A DNA stretch of 64,000 bases from Leuctra nigra (taxonomy: Eukaryota > Arthropoda > Insecta > Plecoptera > Leuctridae). Every line of letters starts with the position of its first letter. Positions within the stretch are counted from its first letter, which is position 1. The notes beneath the pieces are model-generated. The model was not told the DNA's origin and ran no database searches. It was given only the letters and a program-made list of their open reading frames with translations. A program made the position numbers and the translations under genes. The stretch spans positions 20,451,685 to 20,515,684 of the forward strand of contig OW203764.1 of NCBI GenBank assembly GCA_934045905.1. The letters are read 5' to 3'. This document shows, in pieces, positions 34,041 through 46,535 of this stretch.

Positions 34041-34122
34041 TTCGGCCTAACCGGGGCTCGAACCCTAGACCTCTTACTTGCGGGTCGAGAGCTTCTTTGC
34101 TAAAAGTGTTCGTTACTTAAGT
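34041..34122 (-). repeat. tRNA-like sequence with A- and B-box
   Basis: The minus strand reads TTAGCAAAGAAGCTCTCGAC, then AAGAGGTCTAGGGTTCGAGC and CCCGG. GGTTCGAGCCC is a B-box and TAGCAAAGAAG a weak A-box. The acceptor stem does not pair by eye, so a SINE or tRNA pseudogene is likely. Confidence 0.45.
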
Positions 34123-34360
34123 CATGGCTGATAAATTCGAAGAAACATTGGCAATATTTGTATATCACACAAATACACGAAATATTGTATTTATTTGAGT
34201 GTGTGTCATTTTGATAAAGATGTTCATAATTAAATCGAAACTTTACCGAAGATATTATAATTTATTTAAATTAATTAATTTTATCGGCTACACAACACAC
34301 AGAATGAGATAATGCTACATGGACAGCGGAAACCAAGATGAGAACTTAATCATATTAGGA

Positions 34361-34592
34361 CCGGTATAACCATTAGTTTAAGCCTCAGTTAGCTTAAACT
34401 CCACTTCAGAAAACTCCATTATAACCATTATAACACACTGCAATTTAATTCCGGAGCTGTTTTCTCAGTTTATATTCCTCATGCTACATTGACTGCGCAG
34501 TTTATTTAAGCTATGCTATAATGGTAATACATCGCATTTCCCGAAGTGGAGCTTAACTAAGCTGAAGATTAAACTAATGGTAATATGGCTAT
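34361..34592. mobile_element. MITE with about 48-bp terminal inverted repeats
   Basis: The left arm ACCATTAGTTTAAGCCTCAG with TTAGCTTAAACTCCACTTC is complemented by GAAGTGGAGCTTAACTAAGC with TGAAGATTAAACTAATGGT at the right. ATTAG flanks both ends (left 34355-34359, right from 34591), a plausible 5-bp target duplication; TTA of a Harbinger-type element is an alternative. Confidence 0.65.
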
Positions 34593-35420
34593 TAGACGAT
34601 TATTCTCATTTTGTGGGAGTAATCTTTTGAATTTGGTGGCAGAACGTGGAAAGTGTGTCTGAAAACAATTAAATAAATGCACTTTCACATTGATTACTCT
34701 CCTTATTTTATGAATTACACTTTAAGAGAAGTGTCCTGAGTTTATTGGAACACTAACACATCCTTGTTTCGTCAGTAAATTATCCTGAATTACAACCCGT
34801 CATGTAAACCTTTACAACGTCCTTCCCACCACTCGAAACTGAATCGTCTAATTATGCATCCTCTTGCTGCACGCACGCAATGTTTATTAATACCGTCATC
34901 CCGTGTAGAAGGGTGTATAATGCGACATGAAATTAGCGCCACGTGTCAATGAGCATGCGCGTGCCTATTTACACGAACACTCATCATCTTGCACTCGCGA
35001 TGAACTGAAGCTGATAATGTATCTGTTGCTTTGGTCCCGGGTTTAACACGGGCTTGACCCTTGACATGTGAGAGGGGTGCAATAATTTATTTTAATGTAT
35101 TGCTAATAATTTGCATATACAAATATCGAATTTCCGGTATTTATGGTATTTACTAGACGGTGACTTCTGGGATAAAAGTAATTAACATGAATACCGGAAA
35201 TTATCATTCTTATCCTTAATAGGAAAAACTTGAGGTGAACTTACGACATGAATAAATTTTTTTCTGGGGCTTTCAACTAGTACTCGACTGCAATGCAACT
35301 ATATATAATAACTATAAAATGCAAGATATGCTGCTACTTTCTTGTGGTGAAAATGTTAGATTAGATATTTTAGATGTTCTTAACTTCAAAGATTTATACG
35401 TTTCTATCCACGGCTGGAGA
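34593..35420. other. AT-rich intergenic sequence
   Basis: I see nothing with coding potential or clear repeat structure here. Confidence 0.5.
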
Positions 35421-35440
35421 TCTATTCCTATAAAGTATAA

Positions 35441-35495
<55 letters not shown>

Positions 35496-35981
35496 ATATA
35501 TTATGTATGTATGTATGTTCTTAATACATTTCTACACCCTTTGACCGACCTCAACCAAATTTGGTATGGAGATTCTATGGGGTGCTGCGCACATCGAAGG
35601 TTACTTACCCCATTTCGATTCGCAAACCACCCCTAATTGAAAAAAAACACCCCGAATAGAAAATTAAATACACTGTTCTGCATAGAGGAGTGCGAAGTTT
35701 GCAAAACTGCTGATGCTAGAAATTGCGGCTCAGTCACGACTTCCAGTGTGATCACGTGACCTTCAACCCGACTCGGGAACTTTGTCACGTGCTCAGATTC
35801 AAAGAATTACTTTACGTAAACACTTTGGGTTGCATATCTCACAGGCGTAGTTGGATCTCTATGGACAGGGTTGCTGCATCGGGCATTATAGGCAACCCGT
35901 TTCACATAAGTGTAATGCGGGGTACTAAAATCACATGTACCACTCCCCACCAGCACGAGCAACGCCGGGCAGGTCAGCTAC
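35421..35981. mobile_element. Helitron/DINE-like non-autonomous element with TCTG microsatellite
   Basis: The element starts A-TCTATTCCTATAAAG (TC at 35421 after an A), contains about 12 TCTG repeats (35441-35491) and TATG repeats, then ACACCCTTTGACCGACCTCA, and ends CAACGCCGGGCAGGTCAGCT followed by AC-T. A TC start after A and an end close to CTRR-T suggest a Helitron; a GTCT microsatellite inside is typical of DINE-1-like relatives. The end is CTAC rather than CTAG/CTAA. The open frame of about 105 codons across the microsatellite is not a gene. Confidence 0.5.
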
Positions 35982-36223
35982 TAACTTATATTTTCATCTC
36001 ATCTGACCCGTTAGAAAAAATCTATTCCATTCCTTTTCCAATTTTCACCATGTGATTTCAATGGTTTATTTGATTTGATTTTAGTTATTTTTTACCCGGA
36101 AGAACGTTCTCGTTTTGTCATTATTTTTGTCAAAAATGGAAACTGAAATAGTAAACACCGTTGCTGAGAAATACACACTTTAAAAATAATTCCCCTCTAC
36201 CTTTCGAGTTGAGTTTGAAAAGC

Positions 36224-36284
36224 GTTAGATTAGATTAGATTAGATTATTAAGGTTTAACGGCGCGTCAACGACGAGGTTATATT
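36224..36284. repeat. TTAGA pentamer repeat with AACGGCGCGTCAACG flank
   Basis: GATTA is repeated four to five times (36225-36247), followed by TTAAGGTTTAACGGCGCGTC. It looks like a simple repeat at the edge of an interspersed repeat, but I cannot name the family. Confidence 0.5.
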
Positions 36285-36339
36285 GCGCACATTAATTTTT
36301 ACATATAACTTTGTTGATCATAAGTGGAGGACATAGGGA

Positions 36340-36730
36340 GGGGTCTACCTAACGGGCCCGATCCGGGGGAGTCCAGCACTGGTGGGAAGGCCAGGCCGGA
36401 ATTGGGACGGACCGGGGGGGGGAGGGGGGGTGAGGATTCGGGCCGGCAAAAAAAGCGTTAAACCAGCCATTTATTCTAGTTTCCCTTGAAAGCAGTGACC
36501 GATTGCACGAGGGGCCTCCTGCGGACGGAAGTGGGTACACGTGTCCGAGTCACGTGCTCGTGGGGGGGGGGGGGGGGGGGGGGGGGGGGGTACTTGTTGC
36601 CGGGAACACGGCCACACGGAATCCGCTCTTTAGCGTGCATTTCCTGTGCAGTTGCAACACACCAGGTCACGTGTCTTCATAACGCATGCGCGCTCACAGG
36701 TCATTACTGCGTGTCGTGTCGTTTTCATCT
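36340..36730. other. GC-rich patch with 29-base G homopolymer
   Basis: A GC-rich stretch containing G-runs near 36412-36430 and 29 consecutive G (36562-36590). Two CACGTG E-boxes flank the run (near 36551 and 36666). No frame resembles a known protein; frames that translate the run as polyglycine or polyproline are artefacts. Confidence 0.7.
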
Positions 36731-36840
36731 TTATGCACGTTGTTTGAGACTTGGGATACATGAGAGGGTTAGAGGCTCCTTCCGATATTATTGGATAATT
36801 CGTTAAGAGTCTATAATACTTGATGAAATCCATGTTTTAG

Positions 36841-37535
36841 GAAGCACAAAAAGGAGACCTCTACTTTTTTCTAAGCGGCTTTACCGATTGTCTCCAAATT
36901 TGCACAGGTTATAGATAAAGAAAAGATGTGTCTCTAGTGGCCCAAAAGTTGTATTCTTTGTTTAGTTTTCAGGGCAGTGGTGCCAAAAAGACTCATATAT
37001 TGCCCATGTTAGCACCTCCTCAAAATGAAAAAAAAATTGTTTTGGATTACTAGAAACACTGATTTACTCTTTTTCTCTATGCTGTTAAATTTTGAAAACA
37101 ATCGGTAAAACCGTTAAGAAAAATGTAGGGGCCGCCTTTTTATGATTTTTGTGGTTTTCAATATTTGAATTAAAATAACTTACTTCACAGCAGTATTATG
37201 CAACATGCAACACACGATTAAATGTCACAAATGTCACGTACAACCCAGAGCTAATGCATTTTCATGCATTTCTAGGATTTTTTTCATCGGAATAGAAAAT
37301 GCCTGCGAGTATTATCGACCATTAATATAACATGTAGGAAGACCGTAAGTTTGTTTATTTCTACTTTGCGTCGCCGTAAGGTTGAACCATTGGTTGTTCT
37401 TAAAGTATATTTCTCAATTTTATGAATGGAATAATACAATTACTTTCTGGGACCTTGATACACAAAGCAGGTGTTAACATGATAATACGCCGGATGAATG
37501 ATTCCATCTAGGCTCTCTAATTATGATGATTGGCA
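36841..37535. other. Low-complexity intergenic sequence, possible old repeat
   Basis: The stretch near 36860-37130 repeats the theme of a T-rich run followed by GATTGTCTCCAAATTTGCAC and AATTTTGAAAACAATCGGTA, resembling the style of the CTAG-T family without clear alignment. I call no gene. Confidence 0.35.
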
Positions 37536-37560
37536 GGATGATGATACAGAAAAGGTAAGA

Positions 37561-37633
37561 TGACGGTGGGAAGAGGGTGGTCGTGACCAATAGGGGAACC
37601 TTACCATCATTTGCCCACCTGAGGGAAATCATG
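37561..37633 (+). repeat. Dispersed repeat, copy 1 (GGTGGGAA...GGAACCTT)
   Basis: GACGGTGGGAAGAGG, GGGGAACCTTACCATCATTT, GCCCACCTGAGG and AATCATG align with 63039-63117. It is probably part of a SINE or other short interspersed repeat of unknown family. Confidence 0.6.
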
Positions 37634-40600
37634 CCTACATTCACCGATTTTCAATTTTGCGACAGATTATAAATATAATTGAAATTGTACTGATCCTGTC
37701 TCCTAAATGTATCGCTTTCAAATTCCATCTCACATAAAATCAATCATGATTGTTTTATTGGTACTTAGCTTTGGTCCTTGTTAGTTTGTAGCAATTAGTC
37801 AAAATGAAATAATCACTTGATAATGCTGTAAACGCTTTCAATTAGTACAACCACAATCACAAACACTCCCGGACAAAATGCTTATTACGCACTAATGCAC
37901 TAAGTGCTTATATTAACTTAATAGAATGCTGATTATCAAACATGACAAACACAACGCTGCTAATCTGGGTTCGATTGATTTCACAAAGTGAAGGGGCTCC
38001 ATCTCACAAACAGGCTGTGTCGAACTTCACGAACATAAGGTGTAATCACTACACACAAAATTGTTCATCTGATTGTTATTAATTATTGTAATTAATTATT
38101 ATGTTAATTTTTTAATCTCATTTTTCCCAATTACTTATTTGATATTATTAAATTTACGTTTAATTTACGAAATGTTAGAGATCTGAGAAATATTAGAATG
38201 AAGGGACGTCAACTGAAAGAGAAAAACATAATGAACATTATAGAAGGCAGCTATTGGAAGAGAAGTAAAATCGAACATTTTAAGTCTGAAAGATTACTCT
38301 GACGCCTCGAAAATTTCTTTGGAGTCCAGAATAAATAGTTTGTCATTAAAACAACATTATGTTATACCAAAGTATTCCTGTACCTGCTACTTACCCTAAG
38401 CAGCAGGCAAGCAGCCTGTACTAACTAATGTGGCCGCTACCTTGGAATGTTGGGGTGTTGTGTCAACTACAGCCAATAGTTGCAAGAAAATGTAAATATT
38501 ATTCACTTTGATCCAAGATAATCACTATTGTCTATACGGCCTTAGTACCCAACCGTCAATATTACTCCCAAAGTACTTTACAAACGGTGTTTTACCTCAT
38601 TAATTAGTCAGAAGTAAAAGCAATTATTTTTAACTTTATAGGTTCCTAATCACAAAGTTTTAACTTTGAGTCCTTAGGATTATTGCAATATTTAAACAAT
38701 GGTATGTCAAGCACAAACGTTAAAACAAAATATTATTTAAAAATAAACTTCCCTTCTATTTTGTAAATTCCTGATCTTTCAGGAGCCGGCTCTCACGGGG
38801 TTGCAATCCAGACCCCCCCCCCCCTTCCCCCATTCCTCCCCTACAACGACGCTGTCATATCAATAACCATATAAAGCCAGGGGTAGGGGGTGGATCAAGG
38901 GGTGGATCTTCTATACTTGAGATTTGCATACCAAGATGTAAGCTCGTCCATATCGCGACGCCTCAAAGTGTGGCAAGAACTCCGCTAGAGAAGATTCTTG
39001 TTCCTGCAATCTCAATTCCCAGGAAGATGATTTCCTCGAGGATATCTAAACCCCTCCCTCTAACAATACATGTGTTTTACCCCCAATATGCACTACTGTG
39101 AGAGAGGGGGATGATTTCAGATCACGAGTTGCACTTTCTTTAGTTTATTGGCAATTCTGTTGCCAGAATATCTTTAGGGACTTGTGTCTATGAGGGATGT
39201 GTAATGTTTTTGGGAATATTGCATTCAAATTGGCTATAATACAACTCTGGAGGTTTTCGGAACAAATTTGTGCTGACTATTTTTACTACTTAACTCGCGC
39301 CCAGAACCTAGAAAACTTTCAATGAAATTCTGTTGTAGCTGGATAGAAAGCTCACAGTGAGCTTATAAGAATTTGTAAAATCTGAAATATTCAATACATT
39401 TTAATTTAACCTAAAGAAGTTTGGGTCAAGATTTGAATAAATAATTCGTTCAGGTAATATGGGCTTGATGGATCCAGTTTCCACCAGAAAACCAGAATAC
39501 CAACAGAATATTTCCAGTTCTTATAAGAAAAAATTATCTCTCTCTTTTCGGCGATAGTTCTTTAATTTGTCTCCACAACAGCATTGATACCTCCAATACC
39601 AATAAAAGCGCATGGAACTTCTACAGCGCCACAGTGAACGACTTAGATCACCCCCCTCCCCCCACTATCTCCTCCACCCCCTCTCGCAATCCCTAGTGCC
39701 TTGGTCTCACTCGGTTTATGTAATCTAATATAGAGAAAATAAATCCACATTTGGTCTGACAGTTACACACGGTCTCCTCTTCGGACTAATCCGGTGGACT
39801 CCTCTCGGAGGCTGTCCTCGAGCATCTGGCCCCCGTCTCTCACCGACTACCACGGAGTTCAAATCAATCGCATACCGTCAAGTGCATTCATTCGCTTGTG
39901 CCGAAGAAGTAGCTGGGTAATACAATGTGGCTTCCGGAGATTTAATTAGTGAGCAAAGTAAGAGAATCCATTTGCAATTTTTTAACAGAGCTTTTAATTT
40001 TTCTGAAATTTTGGTCTTATAGAGGAAAGTTTTCTTGAGCGTCAATATACCTATTAAATCTTCAAATATTACGCAGAAAATTTCGAGCCCAACATACTAT
40101 AATTTAAAGTATAATAGTAAATATTTCAATGAAAAAAAAAATCTGCATAAAAATTCTTCTTAAATGAGAATTTAGACAAATTTGGAACAGAAAGTCATGA
40201 CTCGTTGACAAAATTTGGCGGCTAAACGAACTGTCCAAGGAACAGCGACGGAATACTTTATATTTTGGAGGGAAATTAGTTACTTATATTTTTTACAGTA
40301 ATCAGCTGAAGAGATATATCTGTGTAACTTCTTCAACAGATGCAGTTTATCAATGCAGCTATCAACTCTTCAATGCAATAAAATCAGGTAAGATGATGAT
40401 TATAAAAATCCAATTCCAGAATTATCTCAGAACCAAGACTTTCGGGCGAAGTAAAAAAAAACGTTTCTTTCCTTTTCTCTTTGGGTTTTTCTTCGGCGAA
40501 AGATGTTAGCCGGTGTATAACTTGTCTTGTGTTTTATTTATCACACATCCAGCAGTGGGAAGCTGCCTCACCCGCGAGCCTCACTAATAATACATGCCGG

Positions 40601-43600
40601 CTGAAAGAGCTAATTGAGTTGTCGCTTTGAGATCCACACATTCATGCAGCACTGCCTTAGTGAATTATTTCCAAGACCTTGTTAAATATGCAACTATAAT
40701 GGCATCTTCCTTAACACCTAAGCGGCGCACTAGAGAAAGATGAAACAGACAAATTTCTTCTTTTCTTAAATATTTTTCTTAAGGGGTTGTTTCTTTTTAT
40801 CCGGTATTAAGGGGCGCTTTGGCTTTGGGATGGGAACTTTGGCAAGCGAGTTCAAGAAGGATGGGTTAAGACTCTTGTACATAATTTACATTTACTTTTA
40901 ACGCCACGTACTTTCTTGTACCTTAACGTTTTCAAGGGATCTCGTGAAATTTTATAACGTTCTCTCGACGGACAGGTAAAAAGTTTGTCTTCTTTTGAAA
41001 TGTTCGAAGTGAGGCTGCCGTGTCTTACGTCCCAACTGTTTATGGCTTACACTTAATATGAAACTAAATTAATTATTAGCGAAAACTTTATTCGTAGGAA
41101 CGTGGAGACGCAGCGAGTTTCTTAGAGCAAAGAACTACTACTTAACAAACACTGCATGAAGTTTGAGCTACTAACTTTACAGATTATGATGCTAATTTAA
41201 TTAATATTTTATTTTAGAACCCTCAATTTTTTACATACCTTTATAGCAATATTAAATTAAAATGTATCTCAAATTGTGTGTTGGCAAGATAGCCTTCTAA
41301 TATCATCTCGTGGGAATCTCATCATCTCAACAGGCTATCAAATATTTAAATGAGATATCCAAGATTGCCCTAATTAGTGCTGAATTGTGATTGTTGAGGG
41401 AAATTTTGTAAATTTTCTACGTCTTCTGGTTCAATTACAAAAAATTGTGAAATTTTTTGAGTTTCAAACATCATTCATGATATAGCTTGAGACGATTCAT
41501 ATAGAGCAGGGACATGTGAAATGCTATTATTTTTAGTTGGGTGCATTATAATTGTTGTATTTATCTGTTTCTCACAGTCTGTTTTTCCTTAGTTGTCAAC
41601 TGAATTATGTTTAAAAAAGTTTACTTTACCTTTCTATGCCCTCACACAGGGTCTCTTTGACCCCATGAGGGCTATTCTTGTTTTTATATAATTTAATCTT
41701 TCTTGTAATTGTACTCTGTATAAAATTAATCGGAGAATAAAATGCTTATAAATTGAATTAAATTGATTTCATCTATCGTTCATAATTTGAGAGACTGATT
41801 TTTATTGAGCAGAAAACACTCCAATGACTTGCTCTAAACTGTTAATCTTGATTTTGTATCAAGATTTTAATGAAATGTGTACTCTTGTAACATCAATACA
41901 AATGTATATGGCAGTTTCCAGAACGGCGGTTAACGACAAGCCTATTTATATGCATTTTATGTTGAAAAAACGGTAAATATGTAATTTTACCTGGCTAAAA
42001 ACGCTCAGTGAAGACATCGTAATCTGTGTAATATTTCGTCAACAGTTTATTATTGAATAATATCAAAATGTACTTGATGTTTATGGTCGTTTACTTCTTG
42101 TCGATTTAGAAACCGCGTAAAACAACACATAAACTCTTGGCGTTCATATCACGTATTTTCAACGCTGGCATATTCCGTAGTAAATCGCGATGTAAATTTA
42201 TCTAACATCTCCTAAGAGAGTGGGTTTCTCTCCTCCTGATCGGGTGATATTCTCGGTCCGCAGGTGATATTTCTTTCAAGACCATATCTATATTGCAGCG
42301 CCAGTTCAGCACCGTTTGGGGCACGATTATTTTCACGCGACGACAAAACTGTATCAAGACATTTTACACACCTCGTCCACAGCTTTTACATGCGTTGAGG
42401 TGTCAAACTAATTCAGAGAAATATGATGCAGGACGTATTACACTTTTATTAGCTTCACAAAAGAATTTTAATACTTAAGGTTTTTTTATTACATGATTTT
42501 AACGTTAATAGTACCTACATTGGATCCAAAAGGTGAACGTTTTATAAATACGTCTATCAATAAAGTATATTAAATAAACGATTTTCTTCAAGAATTGTTA
42601 TAAAATCGTGATAACATCTTTCCTGCTAAACTGATACCGTTGTATAAAATGGTAGGTATCACCAAATATTAACGGCTTTTAATAAGTCTATGGTATCACA
42701 TAATCGTACCAACGCTACATGTTTCAAATATGACAGCCATCATAATGTATAGCATTTTTAGCAAATCTGTGAAGAACCAATTTTAAACAAAATGTTGAAC
42801 TTAAATCAATATGCTAATTGTAAAATAGTAAGAAAATCTACAATAGTATAATAGAGGTCAAAATATAAGAAAACAAAGCTGTTCTAAAACAATATCAAAT
42901 TATGTCTAGTTTAGTATTAACATTATATTTTTATCTTTTTAAATCTAGAATTGAATTAAAATAGTTTTTCTAAATGATTGAATTTTCTTCCAGCTGACCA
43001 TCCACGATTCACGTTGAATCGCAACAGAAGAGTTTGAAGCTGAGATTGAATCTCTCTTCTGAGTGCATGGAAAGTAGTCAAGCACATCTCAAGGAATACA
43101 GTATTTTGATATCGCTTTTGCTCCCCAGGGTTTCCGTGGGGAGAGACTGACAGTGCACGGCAAAGGAACACAACGATGAGGAACATACGTCAAAAAGCAA
43201 GATTCTTCAAACAGATATTTCAACTTTGTTCTTCTTTCTGAGGTATACACCATCGGAATACAACGTAAAAATGACGTCAAGTATTTCTAGACATTTGAGA
43301 TAGGTATATTGCAGTGCATGATAAAATGAAGAAGTAAAGGAAATAAAATATTACTTAATAAACGTGAAATTTCATATTATTTCCAACTCCAGTTAAATTA
43401 GTGGGCAATCTGGATATTTTTTTTATCATTTCCCAGTGTACATTGTACATACTTTTAATTCTAAAGATCATTTGCTAGATATTAGTCAACAAACAATTAT
43501 ATGACAAGCACCCGCTTTGTCAAAAATAAGAAAATAATGTTGATATTCTCGGTCTGAGAGAAGGGACCTTATGGTGAAATGGGTAGTTCCGAGTTATTGC

Positions 43601-45383
43601 TAATCAAAGTCATAATGCGTAAACACACTATGTTATTTATTGACTCTTGTTACCTAGGTAATTATATTTTACACTAAGACGGGGCTACGTTTGGGCTAGT
43701 TGCTATGGTGACAATGTTAAGTCATATTTCTAAAACTAAAAAAAACGTGAAAAATCACGAATAGGCCTGTATTTTAAACGTTGTTTGTCTCAAAAATTTC
43801 GCTGTTTAATATTCAATTTAAACAATTGTATCTTTGGCAGTTTTGGAGATAGAAACATACTTTTTGTTTTGAAGTGACCAGCAAAATATTCTCAACAAAA
43901 TGAACTTATCAAATGAAAATGTGATGTTTCACTATCAGGTTCCTTCTCTCAGACCGCATCATTTATTCAACATTACTTGAGTTTTTCTAATATTTCAATA
44001 AACTCTAAAAAAGCAGACATCCCAACATTTCAGCAGCATCTTGCCAAAGAACTCGACTTCGTGAAGATAACACGTCTACCTTCTGTTCTGACATTGTTTG
44101 GATATACAAAGTGTTCTCTTGTACATGTTCGAAGAAGAGACGCCGCCGCCTCCACCTCCGACGCCTCCACCACGCCAGTGGATCCCCTGACAAGGCGCCT
44201 AGCTGGCGTCTCTCTGGGGAGAACCAACTCTGTGCAGATCCCAGACGTACATTAGGAAAATTATTATGCGTCTCGGCTCCTTTTGACTGGTGTGTAGCTT
44301 AATGGTTGAGTACTCTATACGTGCTACTCAAGCCTGAAGGTGATGTCGTATGGAATAGTAAAGGAAATAGAAAATAGGAGATACGGTGTGTTCGAATTCG
44401 TTGATAAGTTCAAAAACAGGTGTAGGTATATTCAGTAACTGGGCTAGTAAGTCTTTATAGCAAGGGGCCTAAATCGAAATGATCCAACTTCAAATCTACC
44501 TTCAAATCACACACATATTACTTAGTTTTGAAACAGTTAACGAAAGGATACTCTGAACGAGAACTTAACGAGGCATGGATGAACAACATTAAATAATTAA
44601 ACACAATAAAACCACGTATTTTCAACTCTACAAATAGGTTTGCGGTACAAGTCTTTGTCGTATGACAACAATCATTGTGATTTCCTGCAACTAGAACGGA
44701 ACTTTATCTGGAAACTGAATTCCACAATCGTCAGACTATGTTGAATATTTGGCCAGCCCAATAACTAAATTCCGACACTAGTAACATATTTTGAAGCACT
44801 AATACACACTTGTCTATTGTGAGGATTAAAAAATATATTTCATGACAGGCCTAAGCGAATGTAAAGCGTATAAAACGCACGCTTTTACCAGTTTAATATT
44901 TCCATGGCGGCATACATTATAACAAGTAGTAAAGTGTTTGATAGACAGGTATAATATGAAAATCTCTTTGAGCCATACGTTTGGATGAGTGATCTAGGAG
45001 AAGAGGCGGGGAGGGGGGACAAAGGGAATGTTGCAACAATGATAGGCCACAACAAAACATGCCTTCACACACCCCATGCATGTAGGCAACCTGCACTGCA
45101 TTATTGAACACTCCCTTGCCGCAACCGTTTCAGGCTCAGATTATGAAAAATGGTGACAGCGACCGAAATGTTAAACCGACAAAACGAAAACGCTTTTCCA
45201 GCGTTTTTATTTTTTTGGCAGTGTTTGAGTTTTGACAGTGGTAAAGGTGACCAAAATAAAAAGCAAAAAAGCCAAAATTAAATATTTATTGATAACTCAA
45301 TCAATTTAATTCTCCTTGCTAACTGAACATTAAATTAATGAAGAATCAATAAATAGAACATAAAATTCTTTAACTTAAAAATT
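37634..45383. other. AT-rich intergenic sequence without recognised genes
   Basis: I found no convincing exon. Features seen: C-run at 38813-38824, polypyrimidine patches near 39653-39680, and a GC-rich patch at 44130-44230 encoding low-complexity frames (for example RRRRLHLRRLHH) on both strands, none recognisable. Open frames of up to about 90 codons near 43.0 and 44.0 kb lack family similarity. Confidence 0.45.
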
Positions 45384-45384
45384 C

Positions 45385-45450
45385 CCGATTCGCTGGAATC
45401 CGATTCATATGGTCCAACATTGTACCGAATCGGATTCCAGCAGAATCGGC
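45385..45450. repeat. Strong short hairpin, miRNA-precursor-like shape
   Basis: GCTGGAATCCGATTC (45392-45406) is perfectly complemented by GAATCGGATTCCAGC (45427-45441) around a 20-base loop. Beyond it CCGATTC pairs with GAATCGG across a one-base bulge. It could be a MITE relic or a small-RNA hairpin. Confidence 0.7.
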
Positions 45451-46186
45451 AATTTCAAACATTTCAAAGATTTTTGGGAATTCCCAGATATTTAATTTTG
45501 AGTTGTGTGAAAAAATCACTGTCGACAACAAATATTACTCAAAGCAAGATTAATCCATAAGATGTGGTGTTAGTTAACACACAAAAATTCCCTTTATCTT
45601 GCATTTTAATCTCGATTAAGGACGTTCATGTAATCATAATATCAGAGATATTTTGGTAACTTTTCTACCAACTGATAGTTCAAACTCACTATTTTCCTGC
45701 TTTACAAATTCATACAGTTTCTCCTCTTCATCCAACATATTCCTCCTCTTAACCGTATAATGTCCTGTTTTGTACACTCATGTAAACGTCATGGTTAATA
45801 CATGATCGGTCTTGCGTCTGGGACCTCGCACGCACAGCTAGTTAGACAATCCTCGAACACCAATAGGAATTATTCATTCGACAACAGTGGAGACAATGTA
45901 TCAGCTAATAGCGACAATCATTTGTATTATCCACAGACAAGTCATGTTGTTATATCAATCGTTGACAAGAGTTACTGGAGCTTGACGGATTTTTTTCAAG
46001 GGGTGGATTCAAGAAGAATGGTTTAAGGGTGCAATTTTTCATGTCAATCGCTTCTGTTATGAAAACAAATGATAGAAACTAGTACTTTTTTTCATTAAGG
46101 GTTATTAATGAAAATTGATTGATATATTTTCTTTTAAGCTTACAGTGAAGTTTTAGTTAATTACATATTTGGATTCATCAATGGTG

Positions 46187-46198
46187 GAGGTGCCATGT
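46187..46198 (+). repeat. GGTGGAGGTGCC motif, single
   Basis: ATGGTGGAGGTGCCATG lies here, a palindromic-edged (ATGG/CCAT) copy of the dispersed motif, about 80 bp before the nested MITE pair. Confidence 0.7.
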
Positions 46199-46271
46199 TC
46201 CTCATATATACCAGAAATTTTTCAATTGATTTTCAGAAAATACGAGACAAATCAATTTATGTAAAGCCTAG

Positions 46272-46535
46272 TTAACACGGTTCAATGTGTTATTCAATTC
46301 ATTGAGTTCAACCGTTTGGTTCAACGAATGAAATCGTGTAAACGCGAAATTGAATCAAAATAAGTAAGGTCGGTGACAGGCAAAGATGATCCCACTTTAG
46401 CCAGGTATAGGGCGGCCCATGCTAGTGTGGGTTCATCTTTGCCTGTCACCGACCATAGTGAGTACATTGTTGCCTTCAATACATTATAACCAATTCTAGC
46501 TCAATGAATTGAATTCAACATTGAACCGTGTGAAA
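46272..46535. mobile_element. Outer MITE carrying a nested hairpin MITE
   Basis: The left arm ACACGGTTCAATG with ATTCAATTCATTGAG (46273-46302) is complemented by CTCAATGAATTGAATTCAAC with ATTGAACCGTGTG (46499-46532). The hairpin MITE at 46368-46454 sits between the arms. The outer element must predate the inner one. Confidence 0.65.
46368..46454. mobile_element. 87-bp hairpin MITE, copy 2
   Basis: GGTCGGTGACAGGCAAAGAT with GA is exactly complemented by TCATCTTTGCCTGTCACCGA with CC, a 22-bp perfect inverted repeat. Its arms are near-identical to those at 4332-4423, while the middle differs and is in part inverted (CATGCTAG here, CTAGCATG there). Confidence 0.8.

Noticed and set aside
34041..34122. 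Functional tRNA gene
   Set aside because: The acceptor stem and anticodon loop do not fold correctly by eye.
35319..35636. 105-codon frame with a repeated VCLS peptide
   Set aside because: The repeat is the TCTG microsatellite of a non-autonomous element.
36486..36806. 106-codon plus-strand frame with polyglycine
   Set aside because: The glycine run is a translation of the G29 homopolymer; no domain or splice support.
44105..44260. Possible exon in a GC-rich patch
   Set aside because: All frames are low-complexity (arginine- or proline-rich) on both strands with no family match; kept only as a patch note.
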